The notes: generated by a model not told the origin, from the letters alone. Shown: positions 24,565 to 34,984, numbered from the stretch's first letter. The stretch: 64,000 nucleotides of DNA from Pelodictyon luteolum DSM 273 (GCF_000012485.1 NC_007512.1:1365001-1429000); one strand, 5' to 3'. A program made the numbers and translations.

Positions 24565-26301
24565 TCACGCTTCAAGCACTTCACGGATTTTGGAGGTCAA
24601 GGCGTCCCGGGAAAATGGTTTTCCGAGGAAGTGCAGCTCCGCACCCGCTTCGGCATCAGCAAATGCATCGGCCGCGTATCCCGACATGAAGAGAGTCTTC
24701 AGCCCGGCACGGGCCCGAGAAAGCTTTTCAGCCAGTTCCCGGCCGTTCATGCCGGGCATCACCATGTCGGTGAGGAGCATGGCAATCTCTCCATGATGCT
24801 GCTCTGCTCTGGCGAGGGCCTCATCCGCGTTTTCGGCATCGAGCACCCGAAAGCCGATGCTCTCAAGAAAACGGCGTGTGATATGGCGGACAGCGTCTTC
24901 ATCGTCAACAAGCAGGATGGTAAGATCCTCTGCGGAAACCGAGCCGGTCGATGCATCGGAAGTCGCTCCTGCAGGGCCGTCTGTGATTTCGAAAGAACGC
25001 GGAAGGAAGAGCTTCATGATGGTGCCATTTCCAGGGGTACTCTCAACACTCACGAACCCCCCGCTCTGCTCGACGATGCCGTATACCGTCGAAAGACCGA
25101 GTCCGGATGCCCCGCTGCGGGTCGAGAAGAAAGGCTCAAAAACATGCTCGAGCACTTCGGGCGCCATACCGTGTCCCGTATCGGACACTTCGACAAGCAC
25201 CATATCGTCCAGAGATATCTCGCCAATAGAGTCAGGCGTATGCCCTTCCATAGGAACGTTCCGTGTGACGATGTCGATCCTGCCGCCTCCCTCCAGCGCA
25301 AGAACAGCATTGTCAAGCAGGTTGGCTATGATTTCTTCGAACTGGGACGGGTCCATATTCACCGGCCAGAGCTCACTGCAAGAGGTAAAGGAAATCTCGA
25401 TTCCGCTGGCGTAGAGCGGTCTGACTGACTGCAGTACGCCGGCTATAGCATCATTACATGCGATGACTTTGGGAACGACAACCCGTTTGCGGGCGAATGA
25501 GAGAAGGCTTGTGGTCAGCTCTGCACAGTGCATCACCGCCTGGCGGATCTCTTCCAGACTCCCATCATGCTCCGAAGCGGGGCCAAGTCGGGAGAGCATA
25601 AGGTCGGCATGGCCGAGAATGGACTGGAGGCTGTTGTTGAAATCATGTGCGATGCCGCCGGCAATGCGGCTCACCGACTCCATCTTCCCCGCTTTGACGA
25701 GGAGCGAATGCATCCGCTCTTTTTCCGCCTCGATCCTCCGCCGCTCCCGTATGTCCCGCGCAACGCCGATGATGCCGGACAGATTCCCGTCTGCGTCCTG
25801 AAGGAACGTCGTCATCACCTCTGTGGGAACCACAGAACCGTCCTTGCAGAGCTGGTCGAACTCGCAGACCGCCGAGCGGGCCGTAATGTCTCCCTGTTGG
25901 AGCGCCGTCAGGCGGGACTGGATCTCCTCAGCGGCGACAAGTGCCGAGGCAGGGGTGAGGGCATCGAAAAGCGATTGACGACAGATCTCCTCGGGGGTGA
26001 ATCCTCTCAGGCTGAACACGGAAGGACTTGCATACACATAGCGGTTACGCCGGAAATCATATAGCCAGATGACATCGCCGCTGTTTTCAGTGAGAAAACG
26101 GAAAAAGGATTCTCCGCCGACCGTATCGATGAGGGGAAAGCCCTCCTTGGCCCCCTTAAGCATTCCGGAGACACCTCTGAGCGGGTCTTCATACTGCGGC
26201 CCGCTCTGGCAACGCACATGGCCGCCGGCATTATGAACAAAGCGCCGGGGCAGTTCCTCTCCGCCAACAGTCGCATCCTTCAACCGTGCGTTCTTCCTCA
26301 T
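24565..26301 (-). CDS. PAS-containing hybrid sensor kinase with C-terminal receiver
   Basis: From ATG 26301, which has AAGGAG 8 nt upstream, the protein has 578 residues and no membrane span, so it should be cytoplasmic. A PAS domain covers about 50-175 (NSGDVIWLYDFRRNRYVYAS, DADGNLSGIIGVARDIRERR). The dimerisation/phosphoacceptor helix is SRIAGGIAHDFNNSLQSILG (about 215), of the NtrB-like HDFNN type. The ATPase domain has NLLDNAVLAL, DTGHGMAPEV and SGASGLGLSTVYGIVEQSGG. A receiver follows at about 460-578 with VDDEDAVR, the acceptor Asp in LLTDMVMPGMNG and the Lys in LGKPFSRDAL. No DNA-binding partner gene is adjacent; the NtrC-type regulator at 53683 is the only orphan output protein in the window. 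Confidence 0.9.
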   Translation of the reverse strand: MRKNARLKDATVGGEELPRRFVHNAGGHVRCQSGPQYEDPLRGVSGMLKGAKEGFPLIDTVGGESFFRFLTENSGDVIWLYDFRRNRYVYASPSVFSLRGFTPEEICRQSLFDALTPASALVAAEEIQSRLTALQQGDITARSAVCEFDQLCKDGSVVPTEVMTTFLQDADGNLSGIIGVARDIRERRRIEAEKERMHSLLVKAGKMESVSRIAGGIAHDFNNSLQSILGHADLMLSRLGPASEHDGSLEEIRQAVMHCAELTTSLLSFARKRVVVPKVIACNDAIAGVLQSVRPLYASGIEISFTSCSELWPVNMDPSQFEEIIANLLDNAVLALEGGGRIDIVTRNVPMEGHTPDSIGEISLDDMVLVEVSDTGHGMAPEVLEHVFEPFFSTRSGASGLGLSTVYGIVEQSGGFVSVESTPGNGTIMKLFLPRSFEITDGPAGATSDASTGSVSAEDLTILLVDDEDAVRHITRRFLESIGFRVLDAENADEALARAEQHHGEIAMLLTDMVMPGMNGRELAEKLSRARAGLKTLFMSGYAADAFADAEAGAELHFLGKPFSRDALTSKIREVLEA

Positions 26302-26494
26302 GGCAACAACTCCTTTTTGGCGGGGGAGAAATTCATGATGGAACACTCTGCACATACCCTGCACGGAAAAACCAACCTGATGCATAATAGGAATAGTCTC
26401 TGTGGCCGTGTAGTCATTGGCGGCAAGTGGGGACCGCCGAAAGGCCACTGGTTCAATGTATGGAAACAGCTCAAGAAAGACAAACCGCCCGCAT

Positions 26495-27475
26495 TCACAG
26501 GTAGAGCATGCCCATCCGCACAATCTCCTCTTTCACCCGGTTCCTCAGTTCTTCGGGGGCAACCACTTCGGCTTCTCCTCCGTATCGCATCACCCAGCGC
26601 ATGACGGCCTCCAGAGAAGGAATCTCCATAGAAAGAGTGAGTGAGCCATCCTCATGCTCTTCGAGCTCCTGGGAAGAATGCCACTTTCTCTCCCTGATCC
26701 ACTGCGAGTGATGCGGGGAAAACCGGAGCGAAACCTTTACGAGCTGAGGTTCGCGAACATCCTCGAATGCTCCGGAAAGATATCGGCCCAAAGGAAACCC
26801 TTCCTGAAGACTGAAGACTTCATCGAGCGGCACTGCCTCGCTGATCCTTGAAACAGCAAAGGTGCGCACCTCCTGACTCAGCTCACACCATGCGACGAGG
26901 TACCATGAGGTGAGCACCTGCGAAAAATGAAGGCGATAGGGATGAATGGTGCTTTGTGTCGCAGCTCCGCTTCTTGACGAGTCATCGTAGATGATCCTCA
27001 TTTTCGTCTGTTGCCGGAGGGAGTCCTCGATGGAAGTGAAACAGGCAATCGAGACCAGCGGGTCGGAAAACCGGCCGAAGGAATGGATGTCGGACTCGGA
27101 TCGGTCGGCACAGGCCCCGGGAAGATACTGCAGCACCTTGTCGAGTGCACGGCTCACCTCATCATGGCAGGGCGTGCCGTGATACCCTGAGATTACTTTC
27201 TTGGTTGCCATAAGTGCCTCGGCCTCCATGGGATCGAGAAGCACCTCGGGAAGGAACTGCCATGCCCCTTCATAGGCAAACCCCCGTCTCCGGGAGTCAT
27301 AGACTATCGGGGCACCGAGCATGTCCTTCATGTAGCGGATGTCGGACCGGATGCTTCTTGGCGACACGTCGAAATAGCGGGCGACGGCGGAACAGTTGGG
27401 ATATCGGCTGTTGCGGAGCAGGCGGTCCAGATGCTGCATCCGTACCATCGGGGGCCGGAACTGTCTCATGGGCAT
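26495..27475 (-). CDS. HTH-WYL transcriptional regulator
   Basis: This 326-residue regulator has an N-terminal winged helix-turn-helix (RMQHLDRLLRNSRYPNCSAV, ARYFDVSPRSIRSDIRYMKD) and a WYL domain at about 150-240 with HPYRLHFSQVLTSWYLVAWC and EVRTFAVSRISEAVPLDEVF. A C-terminal WCX-like extension follows. WYL domains bind nucleotides or other ligands and often regulate defence or stress genes. It lies 107 bp downstream of the P-type ATPase on the same strand. The last residues (VRMGMLYL) run to 26495, leaving about 190 bp before the hybrid kinase. Confidence 0.88.
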   Translation of the reverse strand: MPMRQFRPPMVRMQHLDRLLRNSRYPNCSAVARYFDVSPRSIRSDIRYMKDMLGAPIVYDSRRRGFAYEGAWQFLPEVLLDPMEAEALMATKKVISGYHGTPCHDEVSRALDKVLQYLPGACADRSESDIHSFGRFSDPLVSIACFTSIEDSLRQQTKMRIIYDDSSRSGAATQSTIHPYRLHFSQVLTSWYLVAWCELSQEVRTFAVSRISEAVPLDEVFSLQEGFPLGRYLSGAFEDVREPQLVKVSLRFSPHHSQWIRERKWHSSQELEEHEDGSLTLSMEIPSLEAVMRWVMRYGGEAEVVAPEELRNRVKEEIVRMGMLYL

Positions 27476-27582
27476 GTACTACATTAAAACAATAACGAAA
27501 CGGTCACAGTATAGTTTAAAATAGGCGAATAATAGGCGAAAGTAAAAGTATTTATCTGTTTTTTACTGTGTAGGCAGATTCT

Positions 27583-30258
27583 TCAGGCTGCTTCAGGCTG
27601 GTTTTTGCGTATAAAAAGCTTTACCAGTTCAAGCACGGGAAGCACGGAGAGAGCCGGAAGCACCGTCAGGATCCAATCTTTTCCCTCAAGTCGGACCACG
27701 CCGAACGGCCCTTCAAAGAGGGGCACGAAAAGCACTGCGGCAAACATGCAGGACTCCCACAGCACCGCAAGGTTGAGCCAACGGTTGGCAAACGGACGGC
27801 GGAATACCGAGGCTGTGAGGGAACGGAAATTATAGGCTTTGAAAAACTCGATCAGGACGAGCGAAACGAAGGTCATGGTCATGGCTGTCCCGACAGAGCG
27901 CTCAGTATGAAGCGCGTAGGTGAACAGGAGGAGGTTGCAGAGGGTCGACCAAAGACCGCCGGCAAGCATGAGAGCCATGAGCGGAGGTGTGAAGACGCCG
28001 GTCTTCGGATCTGCAGGGGGACGGCGCATGATGCCCTCTTCAGGGGGATCGACGCCAAGAGCAAGTGCAGGAAGGCCATCGGTGGCCAGGTTGACATAGA
28101 GGATCTGCACCGCAGTAAGCGGCATCGGCAGACCCAGCAGCATGGCGCCCACAATGAGACCGAGCTCCCCGATATTGGATGAGAGCAGGTAGGTCAGATA
28201 CTTGCGGATGTTGTCGTAGATGCCCCGACCCTCTTCGATGGCATCGACGATTGAAGAGAAATTGTCGTCAGTGAGGGTCATGGCCGAGGCCTCCCGGGCG
28301 ACATCGGTGCCGGTGATGCCCATCGAGATGCCGATATCGGCCCGCTTCAGGGCCGGGGCGTCATTAACGCCATCTCCAGTCATTGCGACCACTTCGCCGT
28401 TTTTCTGCAATGCCTCGACAAGGCGGAGCTTGTGCTCGGGAGAGACCCGAGCAAACACAGAAACGGAGGCGGCAACGTCACAAAGGGCACCCTCATCCAT
28501 CGTCTTCAGCATCGCACCGCTCACCACACGCCCGTCACCGGGAAAGCCCAGTTCCTTGGCAATCGCCGCAGCCGTCAGAGGGTGGTCGCCGGTAATCATC
28601 ACAGGACGTATGCCGGCCTCGATGCATCGGCGGACAGCCGGCCCCGCTTCCGGACGGGGAGGGTCGATCATTGCTGCAAGGCCGAGAAAGGTCATTCCGG
28701 TTTCCGCACCCTCAAAATCCTCTGCATCCCGTCTGGCGAATCCGAGCACCCGCAGGGCGTTGCTTCCGTACAGGTCAGCCGCCGCCTGCATCTGGGTTTT
28801 CAAAGCATCATCGAACGGTACTGACGCACCGTCCATAGACACAGCTGAACAGCTCCGGAGCACCGCCTCCGGAGCCCCTTTCATGAACACCTGCCCCTTC
28901 CCCTCAATCCGGTGCAGGGTAAGCATCCGCCTTGTTTCGGATGAAAACGGGATTTCTCCGATGCGGGGACAGCGCTTTCTTTCAGCCTTTTCATCAATGC
29001 CGGCCTTGCGTGCTGCAACGACGAGAGCCCCTTCGGTGGGATCCCCGGCAACCGTCCAGATGCCATCCCCGTCCATCTCGAGACCGGCGTCGTTGCAGAG
29101 CACTGCCGCCAGAAGCAGCGCTTTAGCCTTATCGGGCATGAAGGAACCCTCTGCAACGGAGAGGGTTCCCTCGGGCAGATAGCCGGTGCCGCTGATGAGC
29201 ACCTCTCCCTCTCTGAGGCGGATCCTCCGGACGGTCATTTCATCGCGGGTCAGGGTACCGGTCTTGTCGGTACAGATCACCGTTGTGCTTCCGAGCGTTT
29301 CAACCACAGGAAGTCGGCGCATGAGTGCGTTTCGCCGGGCCATCCGCTGTACGCCGAGGGCGAGCGAAATCGTGACGACAGCAGGAAGGGCCTCAGGGAC
29401 CACCGCAACGGCAAGGGCAATACCGAAAAGCACCATCTCCATGAAGGGTCGTCCGTGCAGCAGCCCTGAAACGACGATGAAGAGAACAATCAGAAGCGCA
29501 GCTCTTGAGAGAAGGATGCCCACCCGGTCAAGGTTTTTCTGGAGCGGGGTCCGCTCCGGAGGAACCTCCCCGAGAAGCGAAGCAATCCTGCCGAACTCAG
29601 TCTGCATGCCGGTTGCCGTCACCACGGCCTCTCCCCGTCCGGCACGGATGGTCGTACCGGCAAACACCATGTTGAGCCTGTCTCCCGGAACGGCTTCCTC
29701 CCTAAACACGGAGTCTGCTGATTTTTCCGTCGCTTCAGACTCCCCCGTCAAGGGCGACTCGTCGACAATCATGCCATAGGAAGAGAAAATGCGGGCGTCG
29801 GCCGGCACCCTGTCACCCGCATCAAGGATGATGATGTCGCCAGACACAAGTTCCGATGCGTCAAGCGTTGACTCCCTGCCTCCCCGCCTGACCCGGGCCA
29901 TCGGTGCCGCCATCTTCCTGAGTGCAGCAACAGCCTGTTCCGCCCTGTACTCCTGGACAAAACCGAGCACCACGGCGAAAAGGACGATAATGGCGATTGT
30001 TGCCGCTTCAAGCCCCTCGCCGATCAGGAACGAAAGAGCGGCTGCAATGAAGAGGGTTATGACGAGTACATTGCGGAACTGAAGGAGGAGCAGGGAAAGT
30101 GGACGGACGGGGCGGACAGGGCGGATGATGTTCGCCCCTTCCTTATGCTTGCGCAGAAGGACGGCATCGTGCGTCAGTCCGTCCGGACCGGAATCAAGCC
30201 GGCGCATGGCCTCATCGGCCGGAAGCGCGTGCCATGGTACCCTGGAATCCGAATGCAT
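27583..30258 (-). CDS. P2-type cation-transporting ATPase (Ca2+-type)
   Basis: This 891-residue P-type ATPase has an N-terminal cation-ATPase domain (WHALPADEAMRRLDSGPDGL), the actuator loop VDESPLTGESEATEK, the transmembrane PEALPAV motif (about 283-289, the P2A/P2B calcium-type sequence rather than CPC), DKTGTLTRDEMTVR (about 330) and GDGVNDAPALKRADIGISMG (about 629). The C-terminal domain carries the remaining four spans (NIGELGLIVGAMLLGLPMPL, LYVNLATDGLPALALGVDPP). The NLATDGLPALALG segment is found in bacterial SERCA-like pumps. Substrate is probably Ca2+, but Mn2+, Na+ or K+ cannot be excluded. The WYL regulator follows on the same strand. Confidence 0.9.
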   Translation of the reverse strand: MHSDSRVPWHALPADEAMRRLDSGPDGLTHDAVLLRKHKEGANIIRPVRPVRPLSLLLLQFRNVLVITLFIAAALSFLIGEGLEAATIAIIVLFAVVLGFVQEYRAEQAVAALRKMAAPMARVRRGGRESTLDASELVSGDIIILDAGDRVPADARIFSSYGMIVDESPLTGESEATEKSADSVFREEAVPGDRLNMVFAGTTIRAGRGEAVVTATGMQTEFGRIASLLGEVPPERTPLQKNLDRVGILLSRAALLIVLFIVVSGLLHGRPFMEMVLFGIALAVAVVPEALPAVVTISLALGVQRMARRNALMRRLPVVETLGSTTVICTDKTGTLTRDEMTVRRIRLREGEVLISGTGYLPEGTLSVAEGSFMPDKAKALLLAAVLCNDAGLEMDGDGIWTVAGDPTEGALVVAARKAGIDEKAERKRCPRIGEIPFSSETRRMLTLHRIEGKGQVFMKGAPEAVLRSCSAVSMDGASVPFDDALKTQMQAAADLYGSNALRVLGFARRDAEDFEGAETGMTFLGLAAMIDPPRPEAGPAVRRCIEAGIRPVMITGDHPLTAAAIAKELGFPGDGRVVSGAMLKTMDEGALCDVAASVSVFARVSPEHKLRLVEALQKNGEVVAMTGDGVNDAPALKRADIGISMGITGTDVAREASAMTLTDDNFSSIVDAIEEGRGIYDNIRKYLTYLLSSNIGELGLIVGAMLLGLPMPLTAVQILYVNLATDGLPALALGVDPPEEGIMRRPPADPKTGVFTPPLMALMLAGGLWSTLCNLLLFTYALHTERSVGTAMTMTFVSLVLIEFFKAYNFRSLTASVFRRPFANRWLNLAVLWESCMFAAVLFVPLFEGPFGVVRLEGKDWILTVLPALSVLPVLELVKLFIRKNQPEAA

Positions 30259-30362
30259 GAGACCCTCCCGTGATGATCGGGTTTCCCGCCCCTTCTTGAG
30301 GGGCGCATGTCTCTACGGAGGAAAAAACACCGCCAGAGATGTTTTAAACGGAAGCCTGGAGC

Positions 30363-33300
30363 TTAAAAGTTTACGGCCACGGCCCTCGAGGCCTGAAGAC
30401 GGAACTTCTCTATCCAGTCAGGACCCGAATGCTTTATGGCAAGGGCGACGGTAAGATGCTCGGCCCGGAGTCCCATGTCGACGTTGCGGCCGAGTCCCTG
30501 GACGCAGGATGGACAGTTGGTCAGGATGACGGCATCCGGCGCTCCATGCATGGCCTGGCCGATAGCCTCCCGTTTGCGCTGGAGCATAGAATCGGTGATG
30601 TCGGGGCGAGACAGAGAGAGAGTGCCGGCCTCCGAACAGCAATGCGGAACCGGAGTGATGGCACCGAACCCGCCGATTTCGGCAATGACTTCCTGCGCCT
30701 TGCCGTGCAGTGAATCATGGCAGGGAGCGTGGTAGAGTCCCCGCGCCCCGCCCTCAAGCCTCATTCCCTGCTCCTGCAGCCAGGCCGCGGTGTCAATGAT
30801 TCTGCCGCCGAAGAGCCGGCCAGCCTCGATTGCGTCCAGTCCCTCCATGCATGTGCCGCAGGTCACCAGACAGGCATCGAATTCAATGTAGGAGAACATC
30901 TCCCTGATCTGGCTGAACATCACGCTGTTGCGGAGCACGATGCTGGAATACTGATCGGTTTTTGCATTGACATGGGCAGGAAATCCGCAGCAGAGAAACG
31001 GCGGGGGGATAACTACCCTGGCTCCCGCTTCGAGCAGGAGGTGGATGGCCGCCATCGATATGGTGGAGTTGAGCCGCTCGGAACCGCACCCCGGGAAATA
31101 GAAGACGCTGGAGGTGGCTTCCCGGGCAGGTTCGAACACGAGCACCTGGTCGGGGCCGCATTCGGGCAGTACGTCGCGCAGGGTCCCGGCAGGCACCTTC
31201 GGCACCGGCGAACGGAGCATACGTAGCGGGTAGAGTGCCGGAGGCTCGTTTTCGGGCTGAATGGGCCGTACGATGCGGGTACCTGCCCGCTGGGCGGCGC
31301 CTCCCATCTGGAGCACACTCTTGCGGAACAGCTGGTTGAAGGCCGGAGAGCGGCTTTCAAGATAGCTCAGGGTCATTTCAGTAACCGGAGAGGAGTGCTT
31401 GATGCCCCAACCCGAAAGGATTTCACGCTCAAGAACGGAGACGTCTCCTGTATCGATATCGACAGGACAGGGCTTGAGGCACTTGTGGCAGATAGTGCAG
31501 TGGTCGGCAACCTCCTCAAGCCAGCGGAGCAGGGCAAAATCGGTCGAGCGCTCGCGCTGCGCATCGAACAGCAGCGCCTCAATCAGCGAGCCGATGGCGA
31601 GGTTCTTGTTGCGCGGGTGATAGAACATCCCGCGTGCAGGATAGTAGACACAGCAGTCCGTCTTGCATTTTCCGCAGCGGATGCAGTAGTCGACCTTCCG
31701 TGACAGCGACTCGATCTGGGCCCGCTGCAGAATGTGGGCCTCAAGCTCGAGCATATTGAACGAGGGGGTGAAAATATGCTTGAGGAGCTCGAGGTCGTCG
31801 AGCTTGCCGGGGTTCATGAGTCCTTTGGGGTCAACCTTCCTGCGGTACAGCGAAAGCTCCTCAAGGATCGAGGGGTCGAGGTATTTCAGTTTGGTGACGC
31901 CGATGCCGTGCTCACCGGACACAACGCCGCCGAGCTCGACCACCTTTTCCATCACCCGGTCAATGACCCGGTCTGCCCGCTCCAGCATTGGCCGGTCGTT
32001 CGAGAGCACCGGCACGTTCACATGCACGTTGCCGTCACCGGCATGCATGTGGGTTGCGAGCACGATTCTCCGGTCGCGGATATAGCGGTATCTCTCTTCA
32101 AGCGCCTCCTGGACATCAGGGTACCCCTGCAGGAGCTCGCCAAGCTCGCCGGCCAGTTCTTCGACGATTGCAAGTGAACGGAGATCCTCAAGGGAAGCTT
32201 CCGATATCCTGTTGCCGAAAAGCCTGCAGAGATCGAGGCCTGCGGGGACTTTGGCGGCAAACTGCCCGTCATCCTCAACGACCTTGGCCCCCTGGAGGAC
32301 ATCGCGTGCACGCTCCATGAAAAGCAGCTGGGCGTGTCGTTCCTCCTCGATGTTCAGGCCGTCGATGAACCGCGCGAATTCTGCCAGAGCTTCGAGCGGG
32401 ATGACAATGTCCTCATTGAGCTTGAAGGCATTGGTACGCCGGGCGATGGCGCCGAGTTTCTTGCGGTCGGCCCAGAACCGTTCGGCCGCGGCATCATCGC
32501 GCGCCAGGAACATCAGGGTGTTGGGATGGCGGCTGAGAAGTTCCTCCACCCGCGCCACCCCGCGGCCCGCCTCTTCCTCCGTATTGCCCGCGATATCGAT
32601 GAGCAGAACCGCCTTCGGCGTCTGCGGCCTTGTGGCCTTCACCTTATAGTCAATCGCCCGGATGTACTCATCGTCGAAATGCTCAAGGGCGAGCAGGGCC
32701 TCGCCGCCTTCGGCCGGCAGCGGGAAAATCTTCGACAGTTCGACAATCACCCGGCTTGCTTCGTCCATATCGGGTCCGAAAAACTCCAGGCAGAGCGTTT
32801 TCTTGACCGGGTACTTTGGATAGAGCACGAACACGGCCGAGGTGATGACCCCGTCGGTACCCTCTTTCTGCAACCCCGGCACGCCGCCGAGAGCCTTGTT
32901 GGTGATGTCCTTCCAGAGGCCTTTCTTCCGGATGTCTGTGCCGAGCAGCTCAATGCGGTCGATCCTCCGGTCTGATTCGTCGCGGATCTCGAAGGCGACG
33001 GTATCTTCGTGCAGAATCTTGCGAAGCCGGTGGTCGGTTCTGCGGACGGTGATGTTCTCTCCCGTCGGCATGGCCATCCGCCACTCAAGCAGATTATCTA
33101 TGCATGTGCCCCAGCGCACCGCCATTTTGCCGCCGGCGTTTTCAGAAATATTGCCACCGATGGTACAGGACCATTCGCTGGTGGGATCGGTCGCAAACAC
33201 CAGTCCATGGTGATCGGCCTCGTGCATGGCCTTTTCGGTCACAACGCCTGCCTCCACTTCAATGACCGATGCGGTGCGCATCTGGCCGTCATCAAGCTCG

Positions 33301-34016
33301 AATTCACGGGCGGTGATCCCCTTGATGTGGTTCATCTTCTCCATGTTGACGATGACGCAGCCGGAATGCAGCGGAACCGCGCCACCCGTCAGGCCTGTTC
33401 CTGCACCGCGCGGAATGGCATGAAGCCCGAGGCTGGAAATGGCGGTGAGAATCGGGGCCACCTGCAGCTCGAGATCGGGCGTGACGACTGCGACAGGCAG
33501 ATGCAGGCGCCAGTCTGTGGCATCCGTCGCATGAGCAACAAGGGAAAACGGGTCGAAGAGTACGTTCTTCACGCCGACCACTGCGCCAAGCTCACGGCGC
33601 ATCCTCCGGCGAAGATCGGGAGTGAGGGCAACCACACGACGGAACCGCTCAACCTCTTCCTGAACGGCGGCAACGATCGCCGTGACGCGGGTTTCGCCGT
33701 TGGCCGATGCGGCAATGACCTCGAGGTCCGCCATCGCACGCTCGAACAGCCTGCGCCGCCGTGCAGCCGAATCGACCAGTTCCTGGAACAGATAGGGGTT
33801 GCGGCGATGGATGAGGATTTCGCCAATGATGCTCATCAGAAGGCGCGCCGAACGGCCCGTCACCCTGCGCTCACGCAGTTCGTCGAGCATACGGACGACA
33901 TCGGCTCCGAGCAGGAACGCAATGGCCTGACGGTCACCAGCCGAAGTGTAATTGAAGGGAATCTCCCTCGGTGTGCTTTGTGCCGATTTCTGGGATTTCT
34001 GGCCTCGTGTCAACAT
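30363..34016 (-). CDS. DUF3683/GlcD/GlcF-type FAD and iron-sulfur oxidoreductase
   Basis: This 1217-residue fusion joins modules that are separate in glycolate and D-lactate oxidases. DUF3683-like sequence fills about 1-150. An FAD-binding (PCMH) domain covers about 170-340 (LHAIPRGAGTGLTGGAVPLH, SEWSCTIGGNISENAGGKMA). The FAD-oxidase C-terminal domain follows at about 500-745, ending HMHAGDGNVHVNVPVLSND and VSGEHGIGVTKLKYL. Two [4Fe-4S] motifs are CIRCGKCKTDC (about 778) and CTICHKCLKPCP (about 838). Two cysteine-rich CCG modules close the protein (YFPGCGSERL, FLCCGFPA, and PHCCSEAGTL near 1125). It probably oxidises a D-2-hydroxyacid and passes electrons to quinone or another carrier. The substrate is not known. 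Confidence 0.88.
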   Translation of the reverse strand: MLTRGQKSQKSAQSTPREIPFNYTSAGDRQAIAFLLGADVVRMLDELRERRVTGRSARLLMSIIGEILIHRRNPYLFQELVDSAARRRRLFERAMADLEVIAASANGETRVTAIVAAVQEEVERFRRVVALTPDLRRRMRRELGAVVGVKNVLFDPFSLVAHATDATDWRLHLPVAVVTPDLELQVAPILTAISSLGLHAIPRGAGTGLTGGAVPLHSGCVIVNMEKMNHIKGITAREFELDDGQMRTASVIEVEAGVVTEKAMHEADHHGLVFATDPTSEWSCTIGGNISENAGGKMAVRWGTCIDNLLEWRMAMPTGENITVRRTDHRLRKILHEDTVAFEIRDESDRRIDRIELLGTDIRKKGLWKDITNKALGGVPGLQKEGTDGVITSAVFVLYPKYPVKKTLCLEFFGPDMDEASRVIVELSKIFPLPAEGGEALLALEHFDDEYIRAIDYKVKATRPQTPKAVLLIDIAGNTEEEAGRGVARVEELLSRHPNTLMFLARDDAAAERFWADRKKLGAIARRTNAFKLNEDIVIPLEALAEFARFIDGLNIEEERHAQLLFMERARDVLQGAKVVEDDGQFAAKVPAGLDLCRLFGNRISEASLEDLRSLAIVEELAGELGELLQGYPDVQEALEERYRYIRDRRIVLATHMHAGDGNVHVNVPVLSNDRPMLERADRVIDRVMEKVVELGGVVSGEHGIGVTKLKYLDPSILEELSLYRRKVDPKGLMNPGKLDDLELLKHIFTPSFNMLELEAHILQRAQIESLSRKVDYCIRCGKCKTDCCVYYPARGMFYHPRNKNLAIGSLIEALLFDAQRERSTDFALLRWLEEVADHCTICHKCLKPCPVDIDTGDVSVLEREILSGWGIKHSSPVTEMTLSYLESRSPAFNQLFRKSVLQMGGAAQRAGTRIVRPIQPENEPPALYPLRMLRSPVPKVPAGTLRDVLPECGPDQVLVFEPAREATSSVFYFPGCGSERLNSTISMAAIHLLLEAGARVVIPPPFLCCGFPAHVNAKTDQYSSIVLRNSVMFSQIREMFSYIEFDACLVTCGTCMEGLDAIEAGRLFGGRIIDTAAWLQEQGMRLEGGARGLYHAPCHDSLHGKAQEVIAEIGGFGAITPVPHCCSEAGTLSLSRPDITDSMLQRKREAIGQAMHGAPDAVILTNCPSCVQGLGRNVDMGLRAEHLTVALAIKHSGPDWIEKFRLQASRAVAVNF

Positions 34017-34075
34017 TCAATCAGGGGTCATGGTGTAAATAATAAAAATAACACAATCCGGAGGCATTCCATTCC

Positions 34076-34984
34076 TCAAGGCAGAAGAGCGCGAGCCCGT
34101 TCTCCCATATCGAGCTGGAACATTCCCGCGAGAGTCCGTTTTTCCGATGAGGAACCTGCAAACAGCTTGAATCCCATCATACTGGTCATCGACTGGACCG
34201 CACAGTTGATCCTGCCGATGAAAAGATCAAGATCGGTAACTTCATGCCGGACGTCGGAAGCCGCCTGCTCCATGAATGCCAGGAACTGCTGCTGGCGCAT
34301 CTCACCGATCCGCGAGGACCATGAGGCGTCTGATATCCGGAAAGCACAGAGCGGTTCATCAATCACGTACAGGTCTCCGAGCTGGAGCAGCTGGAGCCAG
34401 AAATCAAGGTCCGTGGTATAGGGCACCCGTGCGCTGTAGCCGCGGGTTCGAGGAATGGCTTCAGAGGGAAACATGCCGGATACCGGTTCGCCGATGATAT
34501 TGGTACCCATGCGCACCATCTTGCGGACCACCTCGACTGGTCCCTTGCGCCCTTCGTCCAGAAAGTTCACCTTGCTGATGAGCGTCTTTCCGTGGGAGTC
34601 GATGATGGCCCGCTGGGCACTGACGAGGCTGACGCCCTCGTTCATGGGATCCCGGAACGCAGCAACCTGTTTTTCCAGGCATGAGGGATAGAGTATGTCG
34701 TCGCCGCACACCAGCTTCACATAGCGACCCGACACCTCGCTGACGGCACGGTTCCAGTTTGCTTCAGGACCGAGGTTTCGCTCGTTCTGCTGAAGACGGA
34801 TGCGCGGATCGGCATAAGACGCCGCTATTTCGAACGACTCGTCCGTTGAATTGTCATCATAGATAAGCAGCTCAAAATCCTCGTACGTCTGGGAAAGTAT
34901 CGAGCGGATTGTTTCACCGATAAAACGTGCATTGTTGTACATCGGAACAGTCACGGTGACCATTGGACGGTTGCAACCGTTCAT
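34076..34984 (-). CDS. Family 2 glycosyltransferase
   Basis: This 302-residue GT-A enzyme starts at ATG 34984, with GGGAGG 7 nt upstream. The N-terminal nucleotide-sugar fold reads [20 protein letters not shown] and [20 protein letters not shown], followed by [20 protein letters not shown] and the DxD-type motif [11 protein letters not shown]. The C-terminal part includes [20 protein letters not shown], the acceptor-side ED-like region. No membrane span is seen, so it should be cytoplasmic or peripheral. It is separated from the oxidoreductase gene by 59 bp on the same strand. Its role in LPS or capsule assembly cannot be told. Confidence 0.85.
   Translation of the reverse strand: MNGCNRPMVTVTVPMYNNARFIGETIRSILSQTYEDFELLIYDDNSTDESFEIAASYADPRIRLQQNERNLGPEANWNRAVSEVSGRYVKLVCGDDILYPSCLEKQVAAFRDPMNEGVSLVSAQRAIIDSHGKTLISKVNFLDEGRKGPVEVVRKMVRMGTNIIGEPVSGMFPSEAIPRTRGYSARVPYTTDLDFWLQLLQLGDLYVIDEPLCAFRISDASWSSRIGEMRQQQFLAFMEQAASDVRHEVTDLDLFIGRINCAVQSMTSMMGFKLFAGSSSEKRTLAGMFQLDMGERARALLP

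Noticed and set aside
33009-34421. A 470-codon plus-strand frame across the FAD/Fe-S oxidoreductase
   Set aside because: The opposite-strand protein matches known domains throughout; the plus-strand product is histidine- and charge-rich without any motif.
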